Shown here: positions 22,038 to 35,300 of the stretch, piece by piece | How the letters are laid out: the number at the start of each line of letters is the position of its first letter | Position numbering within the stretch: the first letter of the stretch is position 1 | Source of the DNA: Sweltsa coloradensis | Taxonomy: Eukaryota; Arthropoda; Insecta; Plecoptera; Chloroperlidae | NCBI GenBank assembly: GCA_024449915.1 | Contig: JAMZAV010001460.1 | Coordinates: 78,959 to 142,958 of the forward strand | Direction: 5' to 3' | DNA: 64,000 nucleotides | Notes under the pieces: model-generated | The model's database searches: none | What the model saw: the letters and a program-made list of their open reading frames with translations, nothing else | Told to the model about the DNA's origin: nothing | Position numbers and translations under genes: made by a program

Positions 22038-23618
22038 ATGGCAGACGAGGAAGTCATCATGGACCCGGGCGCCGTCCAACCCATGGAAATCAACAAGGAA
22101 AACATCCAGAAGAGAGGAAGAACTAATAGCGACGATAGCGACGACGAACAGGAAAGTAACCGAAAGAAAACACCTGTAGACCCACTAAATCCTCAACCAA
22201 ATACGTTTCTTAAGCCAAAGCCAATCCCAAAGCCAAACCTGAATCCAATCCCAAACAAAAATCCTCCACCAGGGCCACCAAATCCAATTGTTACCAATCT
22301 GTCACCCGGCAACAAAATAAAAGCCACCCCACAAAACACCGATCACATTCAAGCATTCAAAATAACAAAGTTTGAAAAGAACACTCAGAAATCCTACATT
22401 ATAATAATTAGAACTGCCAGCAACACATCATCTCTGCCCCACCCCATGACAGTTGGGAAATACTTAACATCCAATTTCCAAAACAAGGCCACTATAACCA
22501 AAACTGATAGAACGAGTATGAGAATAGAAACCAGCCAACTAGATGTAGCAAATAAACTCCTACAAATAAAACAAATCGGAGCCGTCTCCCTAAACGCTTA
22601 CGCGCCTCTAGGACTTTACACGTCCAAGGGGATAGTCAAAGGGGTAGACCCCAACATCCCAGATGAAGATATTCTTAAATACGCAAAATCGCAGTCCAAA
22701 ATTCTACACATCAGAAGATTTCCTAAGAAAATTATAACAACAGAAGGCCATTATGAATTTAAACCTACAGGTACAATTCTAATTACTTTTCAGGGGGTCA
22801 GGCTCCCCGTGGACATTTAGTTACATTCAGTCAACCTCGAGGTCAACCCGTACATACCGAAGGTGCTACAGTGCACGAAATGTTTCCGTTATGGACACAC
22901 TCATGTCAGATGTGACAGAGCACAAATGTGTGTCAATTGCGGTAAAGGTGAACACACAGATGACACATCATGTGAGGTCGAGTCACGATGCATCAATTGC
23001 AACGGGTCACACCCATCCATATCCGAAAGCTGTCCTGTTTACAATCAAAGAAGGGAAAATATCGAACTTAATGACCACCGACCATCTTTCATACCAAGAA
23101 GCTAGAGACAAAATCAAAGACGCCGAACAGGCGCCGTAATAAATGACACCAACTACCCCAATATCAAAATACACAGCCAAACACCAACGCGCAAACAAAA
23201 ACCAACCAGCAGTAACGACGAGTTAGATAATTCCCCCAAGACAGCTTCATCTTGGGCAGAGATAATCGCAAGTGAGCAGTCAACAATATCACCCCAGGAC
23301 ATACCCCAAGATATCGAAATCACGATATCCAGCGAGGAGGACGGAATTAGTCTCAGCTCAAATCATAACTTAATAAAAGAAACAAACTCCAATATTACAA
23401 ACATGACCTACAACAACAATACAATCAAGACAAACTCTCAAGAAAACATTAAAGTCCAAACTACCGTACATTTAATAACAAACTTGCTCTGCGAAATTAT
23501 CATTCAACTCACAGGATCTAAGCTTGACAACGCATACAATATCATATATCCAAAAGCACAACTAATTGTTACTATGATATCCGGTATCAGTTTTCTATCA
23601 ACATGGAATTTAGTATAA
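22038..23618 (+). pseudogene. LINE ORF1 (gag-like, CCHC zinc knuckles), two in-frame TAG stops
   Basis: One frame runs 526 codons from ATG 22038 to 23618, broken by TAG at 22818 and TAG at 23103. The N-terminus is charged and proline-rich (residues 1-90). A gag-like middle includes FKITKFEKNTQKSYIIIIRT and GVDPNIPDEDILKYAKSQ. After the first stop come zinc knuckles CTKCFRYGHTHVRC, CVNCGKGEHTDDTSC and CINCNGSHPSISESC. The tail is acidic. ORF1 proteins bind LINE RNA. The zinc-knuckle arrangement is typical of I/Jockey ORF1. Context: just upstream of and overlapping ORF2. Confidence 0.8.
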
Positions 23619-26600
23619 TCCAATGGAATATTCACAGCATCCACAGCAACACCACAGATTTACAATGGATAATTAACACTTTCAAACCATCTGTGGTAGC
23701 CCTACAGGAAACCTGGCTCAAACCTTCCGATAAACTAGCGTATACTAATTACGAGCAAGTAGAGAAGACAGAGAAGATGGATACGGGGGGGGTAGGGCTA
23801 CTAATCAACCTAAAAACACCCATTCCGCCGATATACACTACATCAGACGGGAGCGGCCTTCAATCAATAGGTGCTAAAATCTCATTTGCAACTAATCAAG
23901 AAATCAACATCTTCTCCTGTTACAGAAAACCTAATTCATCAAATTTCAAAAACTCATGGGACCAGATGCTAAGTAATATTCCTACAAACTCCATTATCTG
24001 CGGAGATCTAAACGCCCACCACCCAGCGTGGGACCCCAACAGACCTGCATCCAGGGAAGGAAACATAATTGCGGACACTATCCAAAATAGGGCTCTCACC
24101 ATAATCAACAATCTCGACCCCACCTTCATCCCCAGACCTCCGTTTCCCCCGTCAACCCCTGACATCACCCTGGTCCCTTGTCATCTGGCTCCCTTATTAA
24201 CTTGGAGAGTGCTACCAGACCTCCACGGGAGCGACCACTTCCCTATCATTATTCACACCAATCATCCACCGCACCTGCGACATACATCCATCCAAGCTCC
24301 TAAAAACCCAAGAAGTAAGAATCTTGATTGGCAAAAATATAACAAACTAAGTGACCAGTTTGACACCCCGAACAATAGTGACTCGATAACCTACTACAAC
24401 ACCCTTACGAACAACATCCATAAAGCAACCCAAAGATGCACGTACGAGCGTAACTATAACTTATCCCAGAAACAACCAGTACCATGGTGGAACTCCACGT
24501 GCGCCAAAGTCGTAGCAGAGCGCAAACTATGCTGGAAATCGTACAAAAGAGAGCCATCCATGGCGAATTACCTCAATTTAAAAAAAGCGGTAGCCAAAGC
24601 GAAATACACCCTGAGAGACGAGCGGAAAAAAAGCTGGCACGACTACTGCAGCACGATAAACCGGCAAACACCCCTCTCGTTGATATGGAGGAGGGTGGGC
24701 TGGTTCAAAGGGAGGAGACTGACGGCGGCCCCCAGCCCCGGGGACGCGAACGAGTTCGCGGAGGAGTTCGCCAAATTAATTGCACCTGACTTCGTACCAA
24801 ATGTACAGGACGTAAGTACGGACATAGAGGACAGCGACGACGACATCCAGTCCCAGGACCTAGACAAAAGCTTCACAGCAAGAGAGCTAGATAATATAAT
24901 AAAGAAACTTCGATCCAAGTCCGCCCCCGGACCGGACGGCATAACTCCAATCATGATTCTGAACATGTCCGAACGCGGAAGAGCAGCCTTTTCATGAAGT
25001 TATCCCCGACGACTGGCGCACTTCAGAAATAGTACCAATCCTAAAACCAGGCAAGGACAGAACCAAAGTAGCTTCGTACAGACCAATTGCCTTAACGTCC
25101 GTCATAGGCAAAGCAATGGAAAGACTTATTAAAAGCAGACTAGAAAGATGGTTAGAATATCACAACAAGCTCCCAAAACATCAATATGGATTCAGGAAAG
25201 GCAGAAGTACCATGGATAGCATAGCCAGAATTACAACCGACGCTCAAGTAGCGCTAAACAGCAACAAAGTCATGTTAACGGTATTCTTAGATATCGAAAA
25301 AGCCTACGATTCAGTAAATAGATCTTTGATACGTGAGCAATTAAAGCAAGCTGGGGTATCCAGTAAAGTAGCGAGATGGATAGACAAATATCTAAAAAAT
25401 CGCACGATTAAAATCCGCTCTCACAGCTATTCTAAACCCCGAACAACTTACAAGGGCCTACCCCAAGGGGCGGTTCTAAGCACCCTCTTGTACCTTTTAT
25501 ACACCCGGCAATTAGACAAAAATATTCCCAAACATACAATAATACTCATGTTTGCAGACGACATAGTCCTGTACACAATCGCAGATAACTTACAAATAGC
25601 ACAAATTCAACTACAACAAAGTTTGAATATTCTAATAAACGAACTGGACAGACTAGAGCTATCAGCAAACCCGGGAAAGAGTGCATTAATGATTTTCACA
25701 AGAAGAAGATATAATATCGGAGAAATATCAATCAAATTAAAAGACAGAAAGATTCCTTTCAAATCCAACCACAAATTCCTCGGCTTACACCTCGATAATA
25801 AACTTACATGGAGTTGCCACACCAAGAACCTGTACACCAAGTGTATAAGAGAAGTAAACCTCCTTAGATGCATACAGGGAGTAAGTTGGGGTGCTGACCC
25901 ACAAATTATGCTAACCATTCTAAGAAGCAGACTTTTGAGCAAAATAGAGTACGGCCTTTTGGTGTATGGGAACGCCACCCCCACCCACCTAGGTCCTATA
26001 GAGAGAGCTTTCAGACAAGGAATCCGTATATGCATAGGGGCTCTCAACTCATCCCCAAACCATTCAATCATGACAGAGGCAGCAATGTTACCAATTCGCC
26101 TATGTGCCTACAAATCAGCTATCTACTTCATGGCAAGACAATACACAATAGAAAACAATCAACTTATCACATCACTCCGGAAATTACAGAGCATAATTAA
26201 TATAAAAGAGGAAGAAGGACGCCCGGGAGGAATTTACCCAGTGCTAGTGACTGCGACTAATTACCTTAGAGACGTTAGTCATCTAATAAGCAGCTTCCCC
26301 TGGCCTCTCCAATACGCATACACATATCACTCTCTAGAAAAATACCTATTCCCTTTTATATCGGCCGAAAACAGTATCGATAGTACCAACTCAATCACAA
26401 CCAAAGCTTCCTTTAACCAGTTCATCAAAGAAAAGCACCCAGGGAGCATACTTATTTTTAACCGACGGTTCCAAATAAACAACAAAGGAGTAATAGGAGT
26501 TGGCGCTGCCTTTTACGATTACAATAACAAAACAGGCTTCAAATATAACTAACAAGTGAACTACCAATTACAACTTCAGAAACAATAGCCATAATTAAAG

Positions 26601-27317
26601 CCCTACAATAATTTCTATTCATCGATTTCAAGATTCAACTATTCTCTCAGACTCAAAAGGGAGTATCCAATCCTTATCAAACAGCCACTTTGATGGGAAA
26701 ACTGGATATTTCTCCTTTATACGGCCAGCCTTCTCAAATTCAATGGATCCCAGCCCACAAATGGATCCCAGCCCACATGGGTATATCAGGAAATGAAACA
26801 GTGTAGACACCCTATAGTAAAGCAAGCTGCAACATCAAACAGACTCCCGATATCAACACAATTAGACCCTCAAGTAATTAAATCAATAAGCGTCAAGAAG
26901 ATATTTAATATGTGGAATGAATCATACGCAGAAACAAATAAGACGAAAGGAAGGCATTATGCCCAAATACAAAGACAAATAAGGCCCAAACCCTGGTTCC
27001 AAGACTTTAAAAACCTTACCCGAAGAGAAATTATAACCATAAACAGACTCAGAATAGGCCATTGCCACTTAAACGCATATCAAAATAAATTCAACCAAAA
27101 TATCCCGCCTGAATGCCCCCACTGCGACTATCCCGAGACCATAATGCATCTCCTACTAGTATGTCCTCATTACGACAGATGGCGCGACTCGCTCTATTCA
27201 GCCCTACCAAACAACATCCAACATCCTCTTACAGAAACTGATATCCTCTCCAATTTAACTCTCAACTCCGTCAAAGAAATTTCAAAATTCGTCGCCAAAA
27301 CGGGAAGAAAAATATAA
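23603..27317 (+). pseudogene. LINE ORF2 polyprotein (endonuclease, reverse transcriptase, RNase H), frameshifted
   Basis: 23603-24997 holds the APE-type endonuclease (IQWNIHSI, LQETWL, GDLNAHHPAWD, SDHFPIII) and the start of RT (SAPGPDGITP). A frame change with a probable small deletion near 24985 leads to 25116-26552: SYRPIALTSVIGKAMERL, YGFRKGRSTMD, FLDIEKAYDSV (motif A), GLPQGAVLS (motif B) and FADDIVLY (motif C). Past 26440 single-base slips break an RNase H-like region (DGS, an SETIAIIKAL block, LSDSKGS, WIPAHMGISGNE). 26793-27317 ends with the CPHCDYPETIMHLLLVCP finger. ORF2 would nick target DNA and reverse-transcribe the element RNA; this copy cannot. Confidence 0.82.
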
Positions 27318-28334
27318 AGTCCGAGCAGCAGTAAATCAACCAGCGGAAGGGTTCTCACCACCGCTAGAAGAAACAGAAACAAACAACAAAACAAGTTTAG
27401 AACCCTAATTTAGGTCGGTTTTACCGAATTATAAGCTTCAGTTTCATTTAGTTATCATCAGTTAGGTAGCTGATGTGAGCCGCCCGCGATGGCAAATAAG
27501 ATTAGGGCGCTGGTGCGAAGCGTATGGTTCTTCGAGGACATGGGTTCGAATCCCGCGTAAGGCAATGAGTATTTTGCAGTCGTCCTTTTCGTCATCTACC
27601 ACCACTGATCTTCTCGAATAGCTTTAGTGCATTAATAAAAAGCAATACAAATAATTGTCATTATTTTCATCGAAGATGAGGTTGCACCAGACTAAGATGC
27701 AGTTTTTCGTGAAATATTTAGGGATTTAATTTACAGTTTAGAAAGAACTACGAGTTTCTGCATATTTTTAAATTGTTTTTTGTTACATCTATTAGTTTCC
27801 GCATACTAATTTTATGTGTATTATTTTTGACAGCCCGCACACAAGAGGTTTTCTCTTACGCGGGCTTCCTATTATGAATATTTGAATTTATTTTTATCAC
27901 AGTATGCTCATAACTTTGTATTGTTTACTAATATTTGCAGGAATAAAATGCATTTAAATTGAATCGAATTGAATTGAATTGAACTGGAAATACACTATTC
28001 TTATGTATATTTTAGTTGCTTCTAAAGTTTATACTTTTAGGTGCCTCGAATGACGGGTACACTTACACGAACCTTTTTATACGACCTCAGGACGGATACA
28101 AATTTTTTGATTTCTTTTTTAGAATGAAAAAATGTGTTTTGCTAAATTTTATGACAATTAACATTATACAAGCAGAAATACTAGAGTTACCTAAATAGGT
28201 AGCGAAGCACCAACATTTATACTTGGTGAGGGGGGTGGGGGGCAACAGATGGAGAGAAAAAATATTCCAGTGGGGAATCATCGAAATCTAAAAATAAAGT
28301 TATTCAATTTTCTACTTTAAAACCACACTGATAA

Positions 28335-28710
28335 ATCCTGAAACTTTAAGAGGATATGGAATATACGTCTTGGCTAGATTTCTGTTCGCTCGGCTGTCCG
28401 ACATCACAGGTATTTGAAATTTTGAATAAATATAAATAATATAAATATAGGGCTCTACAGTAACACTATGTCTGAATTAACAAAATAAATAGATGTTTGC
28501 GATTTCTGATTTTGTAAAAAAGTACAAAATTGAATAAATTGAATTATTTGTGGCTATAATTGTGACAAAATTTTGAAAATCTACGACTGTAGGGCTGTCC
28601 ATGTATTCTTAATGACAACTTTGCAAAGTTGTTCAAACTTTGGATTCTTCTTGGCCGAGCGAATAGCTATTTACCAACTGCCAAATGTGTCCCATTCCTT
28701 CTAACAGGGG
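28335..28710 (-). repeat. Inverted fragment of CRAL-TRIO intron 5
   Basis: Read on -, the order of landmarks matches intron 5 of copies 1 and 3: CTTGGCCGAGCG / CGCTCGGCCAAG (here 28652-28663, copy 3 at about 42390), then the 'GACTGTAGGGCTGTCCATG' block, then GGGCTCTACAG and GACATCACAGGT (copy 1 at 6661-6730). No exon is included. It sits upstream of copy 3 in the opposite orientation. Confidence 0.6.
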
Positions 28711-29351
28711 TATTCACCGACTAAACTAAAAAAAAAATCATTTATACTAACTAGTTATGAATGTACAAAGTAATAGACAAATTATTAGGGCCACTATTAC
28801 CCACCAAAAATTGAAAAACTTCTCTATTTTCAAGCTAGGTCCCATCGGCAAAAATCTCCATAAGAAATAATATATAGACGATCTCTTTGCCCCGTGACTT
28901 TGGAGGATTTTGACCCCAAAAACCTTTTCAGTAAATCTGCTTTATTTTGTTTTGTAATATGATCAAGCGGTTCGGTCGAAATATGCTGAGTATACCAAGA
29001 AGAGGTGTGATTTTGGAATGCATTTTTTTGAGTGTATATTTGTGCACAGTTTCAAGACACAATGTTGTAAAGGGCCTTTTTAGATTGAAACGGTGCTCTA
29101 GTATCTATGTAGAAGAAGAAATTAGCAGGTAAAAGCCGATTTACGATATTCCCCAAAACGTAAATTTTTGCAAATTTTAGGATAAATAAACTTAAAAAAA
29201 TTCGTGTAAAATCACAGTTGCAAGATATAATTTTTTGAAAGGTCATTTTAGTGTAGAACAATGCCAAAGAGCACATTTAACAAAAAACATTGGGTTTAAT
29301 CGCCCATTTAACTTCTGTTTTAACATATTTTACTTCTTAGATAGAACGAAG

Positions 29352-32300
29352 ATGGATTCATCAGCTCTTCAAGGAATTGGTAAAAGAAGTTGCCAAGAAG
29401 GAGTTGCGGGAAGATGAGGGTACCCGGGACCAGGCTATACAGGAGTTTAGAGAGTGGATTGAAAAGAATCCAGACATTTCCAACTGCAGAACAGGTACGA
29501 AGTAAAATACACATTCTTTACACTGAAACACAGCCAGGAGCATGAGCGGACATTTCCAACTGCAGAACAGGTACGAAGTAAAAAAATTAAAAAAAAAAAA
29601 AACACAAAAATACAAACAGAAAGAAACAAGAAAATCGAAAAAATCGTTAAATTGCAATTTTCATTAGAAATAATTTTTCGATCGGTTTTCGAACCGTGCA
29701 GTTCGAAGTTCAGAGATTTCAAAGGTCTCCAGAAAATTTCATCGCAATTGGAATATCGGCTTAGCCGGAATCGTGTTAACAAACACACAAAAATACAGGA
29801 AAAAAAAAAAAGAAGAAAAAAACATTGGATTTTTTTTCTCCAGTGTAGTAAAATGGAATCTTCGCTTCGCTCTCTACGCTCATCCAAAAAGGGCTTACTA
29901 TAGGAATACTAGAGGGATAACTATTGTACTAGTTGGCGTTCTATTCAAGTACAGAGATGTCCTGCGTTATAATCATATCATGATTAGGCTACATTATTTT
30001 ATGAAACTGCGATTTCAGCTAGGCTACAAAAAGGTCTAAAATCGCGTCATGATTCACGAATAATGCATTAAAACCTTCATCGACAATAATTATTAGTGAT
30101 TATGGCATGCAAAGCCTTATTGACATTACATAATTAAGACTTGACAGTGGACACATATGCCCAGATAGGCCTACACACATTACACATACCTACACAGGGG
30201 TGGGGCGACTCCTATCTCTCCCCACCTCATTTTGCCGACATGAGCAATAGTATAAGTTTAAATAAAGTTTTTTATTGGTTAAGTATAATAGATTTTTTGA
30301 GTGACACCAATCACAAAGCCGTGCCCATAACCATCATACCCCATAATAACCCCCTTCTACCCCTCTGTTACACCCTTAGAAGTAATTTATGTTTATGAAA
30401 TGTACACTAACGAACGATATTTTTCAGCATTAACGTTGACGATGCACTAATGTTCACGGTTGAATTTGATTAATAAAAACCACAAAATTTGTGGGAACTA
30501 TGTGTTATCGTTTACTCCTGACTTGAACACATTGTTCTATTCGAGAGCAGAGTTCTTTTGTATGTCAGCTAATTGAATTCTATACAATTTCAGATACCGA
30601 GGAGCAACAAGCCCGAAGATTGAGAATAAGATTAGACTATAGGATGTCATAAAAAATTTAATTCGTAAAGTAATAATTAAGTTCATCCAATACAATCATT
30701 AACTATTGAAATCATTATTTAAATCAAAATCAAATGCTATTACAAAAATGTATGATTTTTTACAAGTTTTATCCACTTTGAATGAAAAAAATCGGACATC
30801 ATTTATGGTTTTTAAGTATTTTATTTACATTATTTTGTATAACGACAAAATACCTAAAAACCGTAAATAAAGGCCGATTTTTTTCGTTCAAAGTGGATAA
30901 AACTTACAAAAAATCCTACGTTTTTGTAATAGCATTTTATTTTTATTTTAATAATGATTTCAAGAGTTAATGATTGTATTGGATAAACTTATTTATTACT
31001 TTATGAATTAAATATTTTTATGACATCCTAGTCTTATTCTTATCCTATTGTCAATCATCAGGCGTGTTGAAACTCGGAATCTGAAATTGTATAGAATTCA
31101 ATTAGCTGATATACAAAAGAACTCCGCTCTCGAATAGAACAATGTGTTCTACTTGCAAGTAAACGCACTATAGTTCCCCTCTCCCCGAAGTAATTTGAGC
31201 AGCGTATATAGGCCTATCTCTTGAAATAAGAGTGCACTATAAAGAAACTATTGTACGCAAAACATTCACTGACAATAATGCACTAATGTTCACAATTAAA
31301 ATTGATTTATACTATGGATTTGAGAGGGTTTCGTCAAGTAATTTGAGTAAATATTTGGTAATGATTGTGTATTCATGTGTGTTTGTGTTCACAAGCAAAC
31401 CATGCATTAAGTCCACTATTGTAATGGTATCATAATAAAGATAAAAATTAATAAATACATTAGTATTTAGAACCTACCCACTCGGTCATATAATTGATTT
31501 TCAGTGGGGGATAGTAAACCAACGCGACTAAGCCAACCCTGTAGGCCCCGACGCAATTCGACGAGTGAGCGATAACCAACCAAAGATCAATATTTTTTAA
31601 TAAGAAATATAGCAGCAATCAGTGGTATGGACAGTGCGAACACCCGCGAATCAACGCCAGGATCAACAAGGCCGATTCAGAACAACTTTAAATTCATTAT
31701 TTGCCTCGTTGCTAGGACGGCTCCATGGTCACCGTTTACGAATTTCTTAGACAAGAACTGAACCAAATCAGAAGTTAAAAAACTTCTGATTTTAGCGCGA
31801 ATCGAACCCTGGACTTTCTGCACTGGAAGCTGAGACGCTAACCACATGACCAACGAGCTTCACATAAGGGTTGACTCCTTCAGTAAGCCCCCCCCCCCCC
31901 GCCGAATTAATTTGAGTTCATCTATTGAAATAAGTTTGCATAGACAAAACTTTTTGTGTACAAACTTGCACAATGCACTGTTCAAGCAATGATGTAATGT
32001 ACATTACTTCTTACTTAAAATTCAATATGGGAGTGAGAGGGGGGGCAACTTGTCCTACTCCAATTACACTTCATCCTTCAGAAGAGAATGTCCAAAGACT
32101 AGAGCAATGTAAGAGAACTCATTACCGCGCCATCATCCATCATTTTGACAAAACAAAACTTTTGTTAGGATTGCTGGTGGTGGTTTTTGTTCCGACAACC
32201 TCACGAATGAAGTCTCGAGCGTTCTGTATGACCTTTATATCTTGCTGCTTATCATTGAATCAAAATAATATAAGTTATATCATAATAGTTCTGCATTTTT

Positions 32301-35300
32301 TTTGTTATTTTGTGAATGTTATAATATGTAACTTAAGCTTTTATTGGTATCATTTGCCATTACTTTTATTTGATTATGTTGGCATTACATTTTACTTTTA
32401 GTACGTATCGTAAGGAAATAAACAAGAGACGTTGTCGGGCTTATATTAAAATAAATTTGTTTTCAGGCAAGATTTATGATCTTGTAATGAACCATATCTC
32501 CATTAAAAATCAGAATTTGGCACCAAAACGACATGTAGATCGCAGCACTGGCGGCCCGCTACGTCACAACATGGCGGGCGTAATTGTGATTCCGGGCTGG
32601 AGCGTATATGGCGCTTACGTGTGTCAGTCACGCCGGTTATGACAATTCAGGGAATACTTCCAATCTGTCCACTCTTATTTACCTATCTCGCACACGCATT
32701 AAATAAGATGTATATTTTCATCTACGGTTTGCATTTTTTATGCTCTTTTACAACCACAAGTAGGCGTAATTGCGTACGTAGGACAACTATAGCCAAAATT
32801 GACCTAGATATCCTTCATATTCTTATATTCCTGAATGGGATAGGGGTGAAATGTAAAATAATATATAATAATATCATCATAATAGTTGGGTATATTATTA
32901 TGTCTGAGCGTAAGAATATCCAGAAAATAATTCATAAGCAGATTATTATTTATTATATAGTAGTGTATTGTGTCCTACAGTCCTACTACTATAAGTAAAG
33001 TTGCCCGCGAAAATTGGTATTGGTCCAAGGAATTATTACCAAATTTGAATTTAGAATGTAATTTTTTTAAAGTGCTTTCACGTTTTGTCTGTTATTATTA
33101 AGTCTGTTCATTGTATCAACAAATATTTCGCAACAAATTGATATAACACTGAACAGCTGAAGTGCAAGGTGCAATATTTAACATTTTCCCGCGGTAATGC
33201 AATTACAATAGTACAACTTGTATTATTTTTATCATATTCCCTGAAAATGTCAATAAATAAGGTCTACATCTATGCTCAAATCCGGGTGTTGTCAATTTGT
33301 AATCATCGACAGTGTGCCTTATTTTTGACGTGATAAAAACGCACTGCAGTGTAGTAATTTTGAGGTAGCACATCACTTACGAAACGAATTGAATGTATAT
33401 GCCTATGTAGGCCTGTATGTGCAACAATTGGGAACGGTGTGATAGCCTATTGGCATAAGCATGAATTAAAATTAGACGGGCAAAAAAACAATTAGCAAAA
33501 TTATTAAAAAATTAATCTATCAAACACAACGGGAAAACTCAGTGGGTGACACCACACTGTCATCTGACTTTATGTTTTAGGACTTTATCCCTGGACTTAA
33601 ATGTAAGAATAATGTTTTTTTAAGTAGGCCCTACCGAAATTTAAATTGAGATCACGATAATTTAAAAGTTGATATTTAAGTGTAAAGAGTTGTAGGCCCT
33701 TTTTTGTTTTCTTGTGATAACCATAGCACAAATATTTCTTTGTTTTATTTCTAACGTTCTACATCCGTAAACAAAACGTATCACGCCGAAAACTCAACTT
33801 TTTAGTTACATTTACACGTTCTTCCACGTTATTTGCCGCTGTGTCTACCTGAGTGATCACTACTGCTAGGGTTCTACGTTCCGCCAACAGGGCCGCGCTA
33901 GTGTGCTTTTTGGTGCCGAATAGCCACCGGCAAATATTATTCATGCATCATGCTGCATCAGCCTTCTCTAACATTTCTTTTAACACTGCATCAGACGTCT
34001 TATTTGTTTCTTTGTTTTTAGAATTATGTAATTTGTGAATGTGTTGTTATTGACAAGGATCAATACAATAAAGTTAATTATATTGTATTGATTTTGATCC
34101 TGGGTTAAAGAGCGTACCGTGCACTTGCCACATTCTAGCCACCTCGGCGACAAAGTACAAACATGTATATCAAACAATAGAAGTACAAATATTTTTTTCG
34201 TCCACATCCACAATATTTTCCTTTATTTAAGTGTGTTTGCATAACAGTTTCCCGTTTCCCAACAAACCACTCATAAAGTGCGCAATGTAATATTTACGTT
34301 GCATCTTGCATCAATGTAGCAAAATCCTATTGTTTACACCTGGAATTTTCAAATCTGAACACCTTCTAAAATTCTCCCAGGTGCCGCTAGGAATCGACGG
34401 TGGCGCGGCGCGCGGCTACTTCGGAAGCTATAGCGGGAATCGAACCCTGGAACTTCTGCATTGGAAGCAGAGACGCTAACCACAAGACTCATAATTCTCA
34501 TAATTAATTTCACTGAATTCAAATTATTTTGCCGCCCACAATTGTAAAAATGTACACACAATTTACTTTTATACGATTACTATTCGAGTCTATAATAATG
34601 TCGTGTGTTAAATTAATTCCTTATAACAGTTTGTAATAAATGTATTTTCCAGATGACGTTTTCCTGTTGAGCTTCCTCCGGATGAAGAAGTTCAGTGTCC
34701 CAATGGCCGAGCTCACTCTGACAAAGTTCCTCAAGTTCCGAGAAGACTTTCCTCACCTGACGAGGAAACTTGACATCCTGGACCCACCGCTTAACATCAT
34801 CGTCTCTAACGGGTTAGGGTTTATAATGAAAATATAGTGAAATAGTTTACAACAGTTTTGATCTAATCGAGTGAGTTGATTCTTTTGACAGTAAAATAAA
34901 CAGATTTCATAAATGAATGAATAAATGAAATAAATAAATTAATACATGAATACATGAATACATGAATACATAAATACACAAATACATAAATAGATAAATA
35001 CATGAATATACAAATACATAAATATATAAATACATAAATAAAAACATTAATAAAAAAGGCTAGTTCAAAACAACTTGATAACATTGCGTGTGGCTCGTTG
35101 GTCTTGTTGTTAGCGTATCAGGTTCCAATGAAGAAGTCCAGGGTTCAAATCCTGCTAAAGTCATAAGGTTTTTAATTTCTGATTTGGACATAAGTCCATC
35201 ATTTCGTGTCTTAGGAGTTTGTAAACGGTGACTTTAAAGCCGTCCTAGCAACGAAGCACATAATAAATTCAGAGTTGTTCTGAATCGGCCTTGTTGATTC

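Larger units (their letters stand above)
21480..27985 (+). mobile_element. I-clade-like LINE, nearly full length but inactivated
   Basis: Layout: a tandem-repeat 5' region (21591-21890), ORF1 (22038-23618), ORF2 (23603-27317) overlapping ORF1 by 16 bp, a 3' UTR of about 650 bp, and a short (GAATT)n tail at 27960-27982. ORF2 has apurinic-type endonuclease, reverse transcriptase, an RNase H remnant and a terminal CCHC finger. RNase H plus a simple-repeat tail favours the I superclade over Jockey/R1; that placement is inference. The 3' UTR contains a tRNA-like stretch with a B-box GGGTTCGAATCCC at about 27541. The outer 5' limit is uncertain. Confidence 0.7.

Noticed and set aside
27490..27560. 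Possible real tRNA gene around GGGTTCGAATCCC (also near 4210, 31810, 34440, 35140, 52330, 56765)
   Set aside because: B-boxes are good, but no complete cloverleaf with acceptor and anticodon stems could be laid out. Each is embedded in a repeat with a conserved non-tRNA tail, so they are SINE heads.
29447..29903. Lysine/phenylalanine-rich frames around exon 1 of copy 3
   Set aside because: They run through A/T homopolymers and an inverted Helentron fragment. No conserved content.
34863..35084. Frame encoding a YVFVYLCIHVF-type peptide
   Set aside because: Direct translation of the ATAC/ATAA microsatellite.
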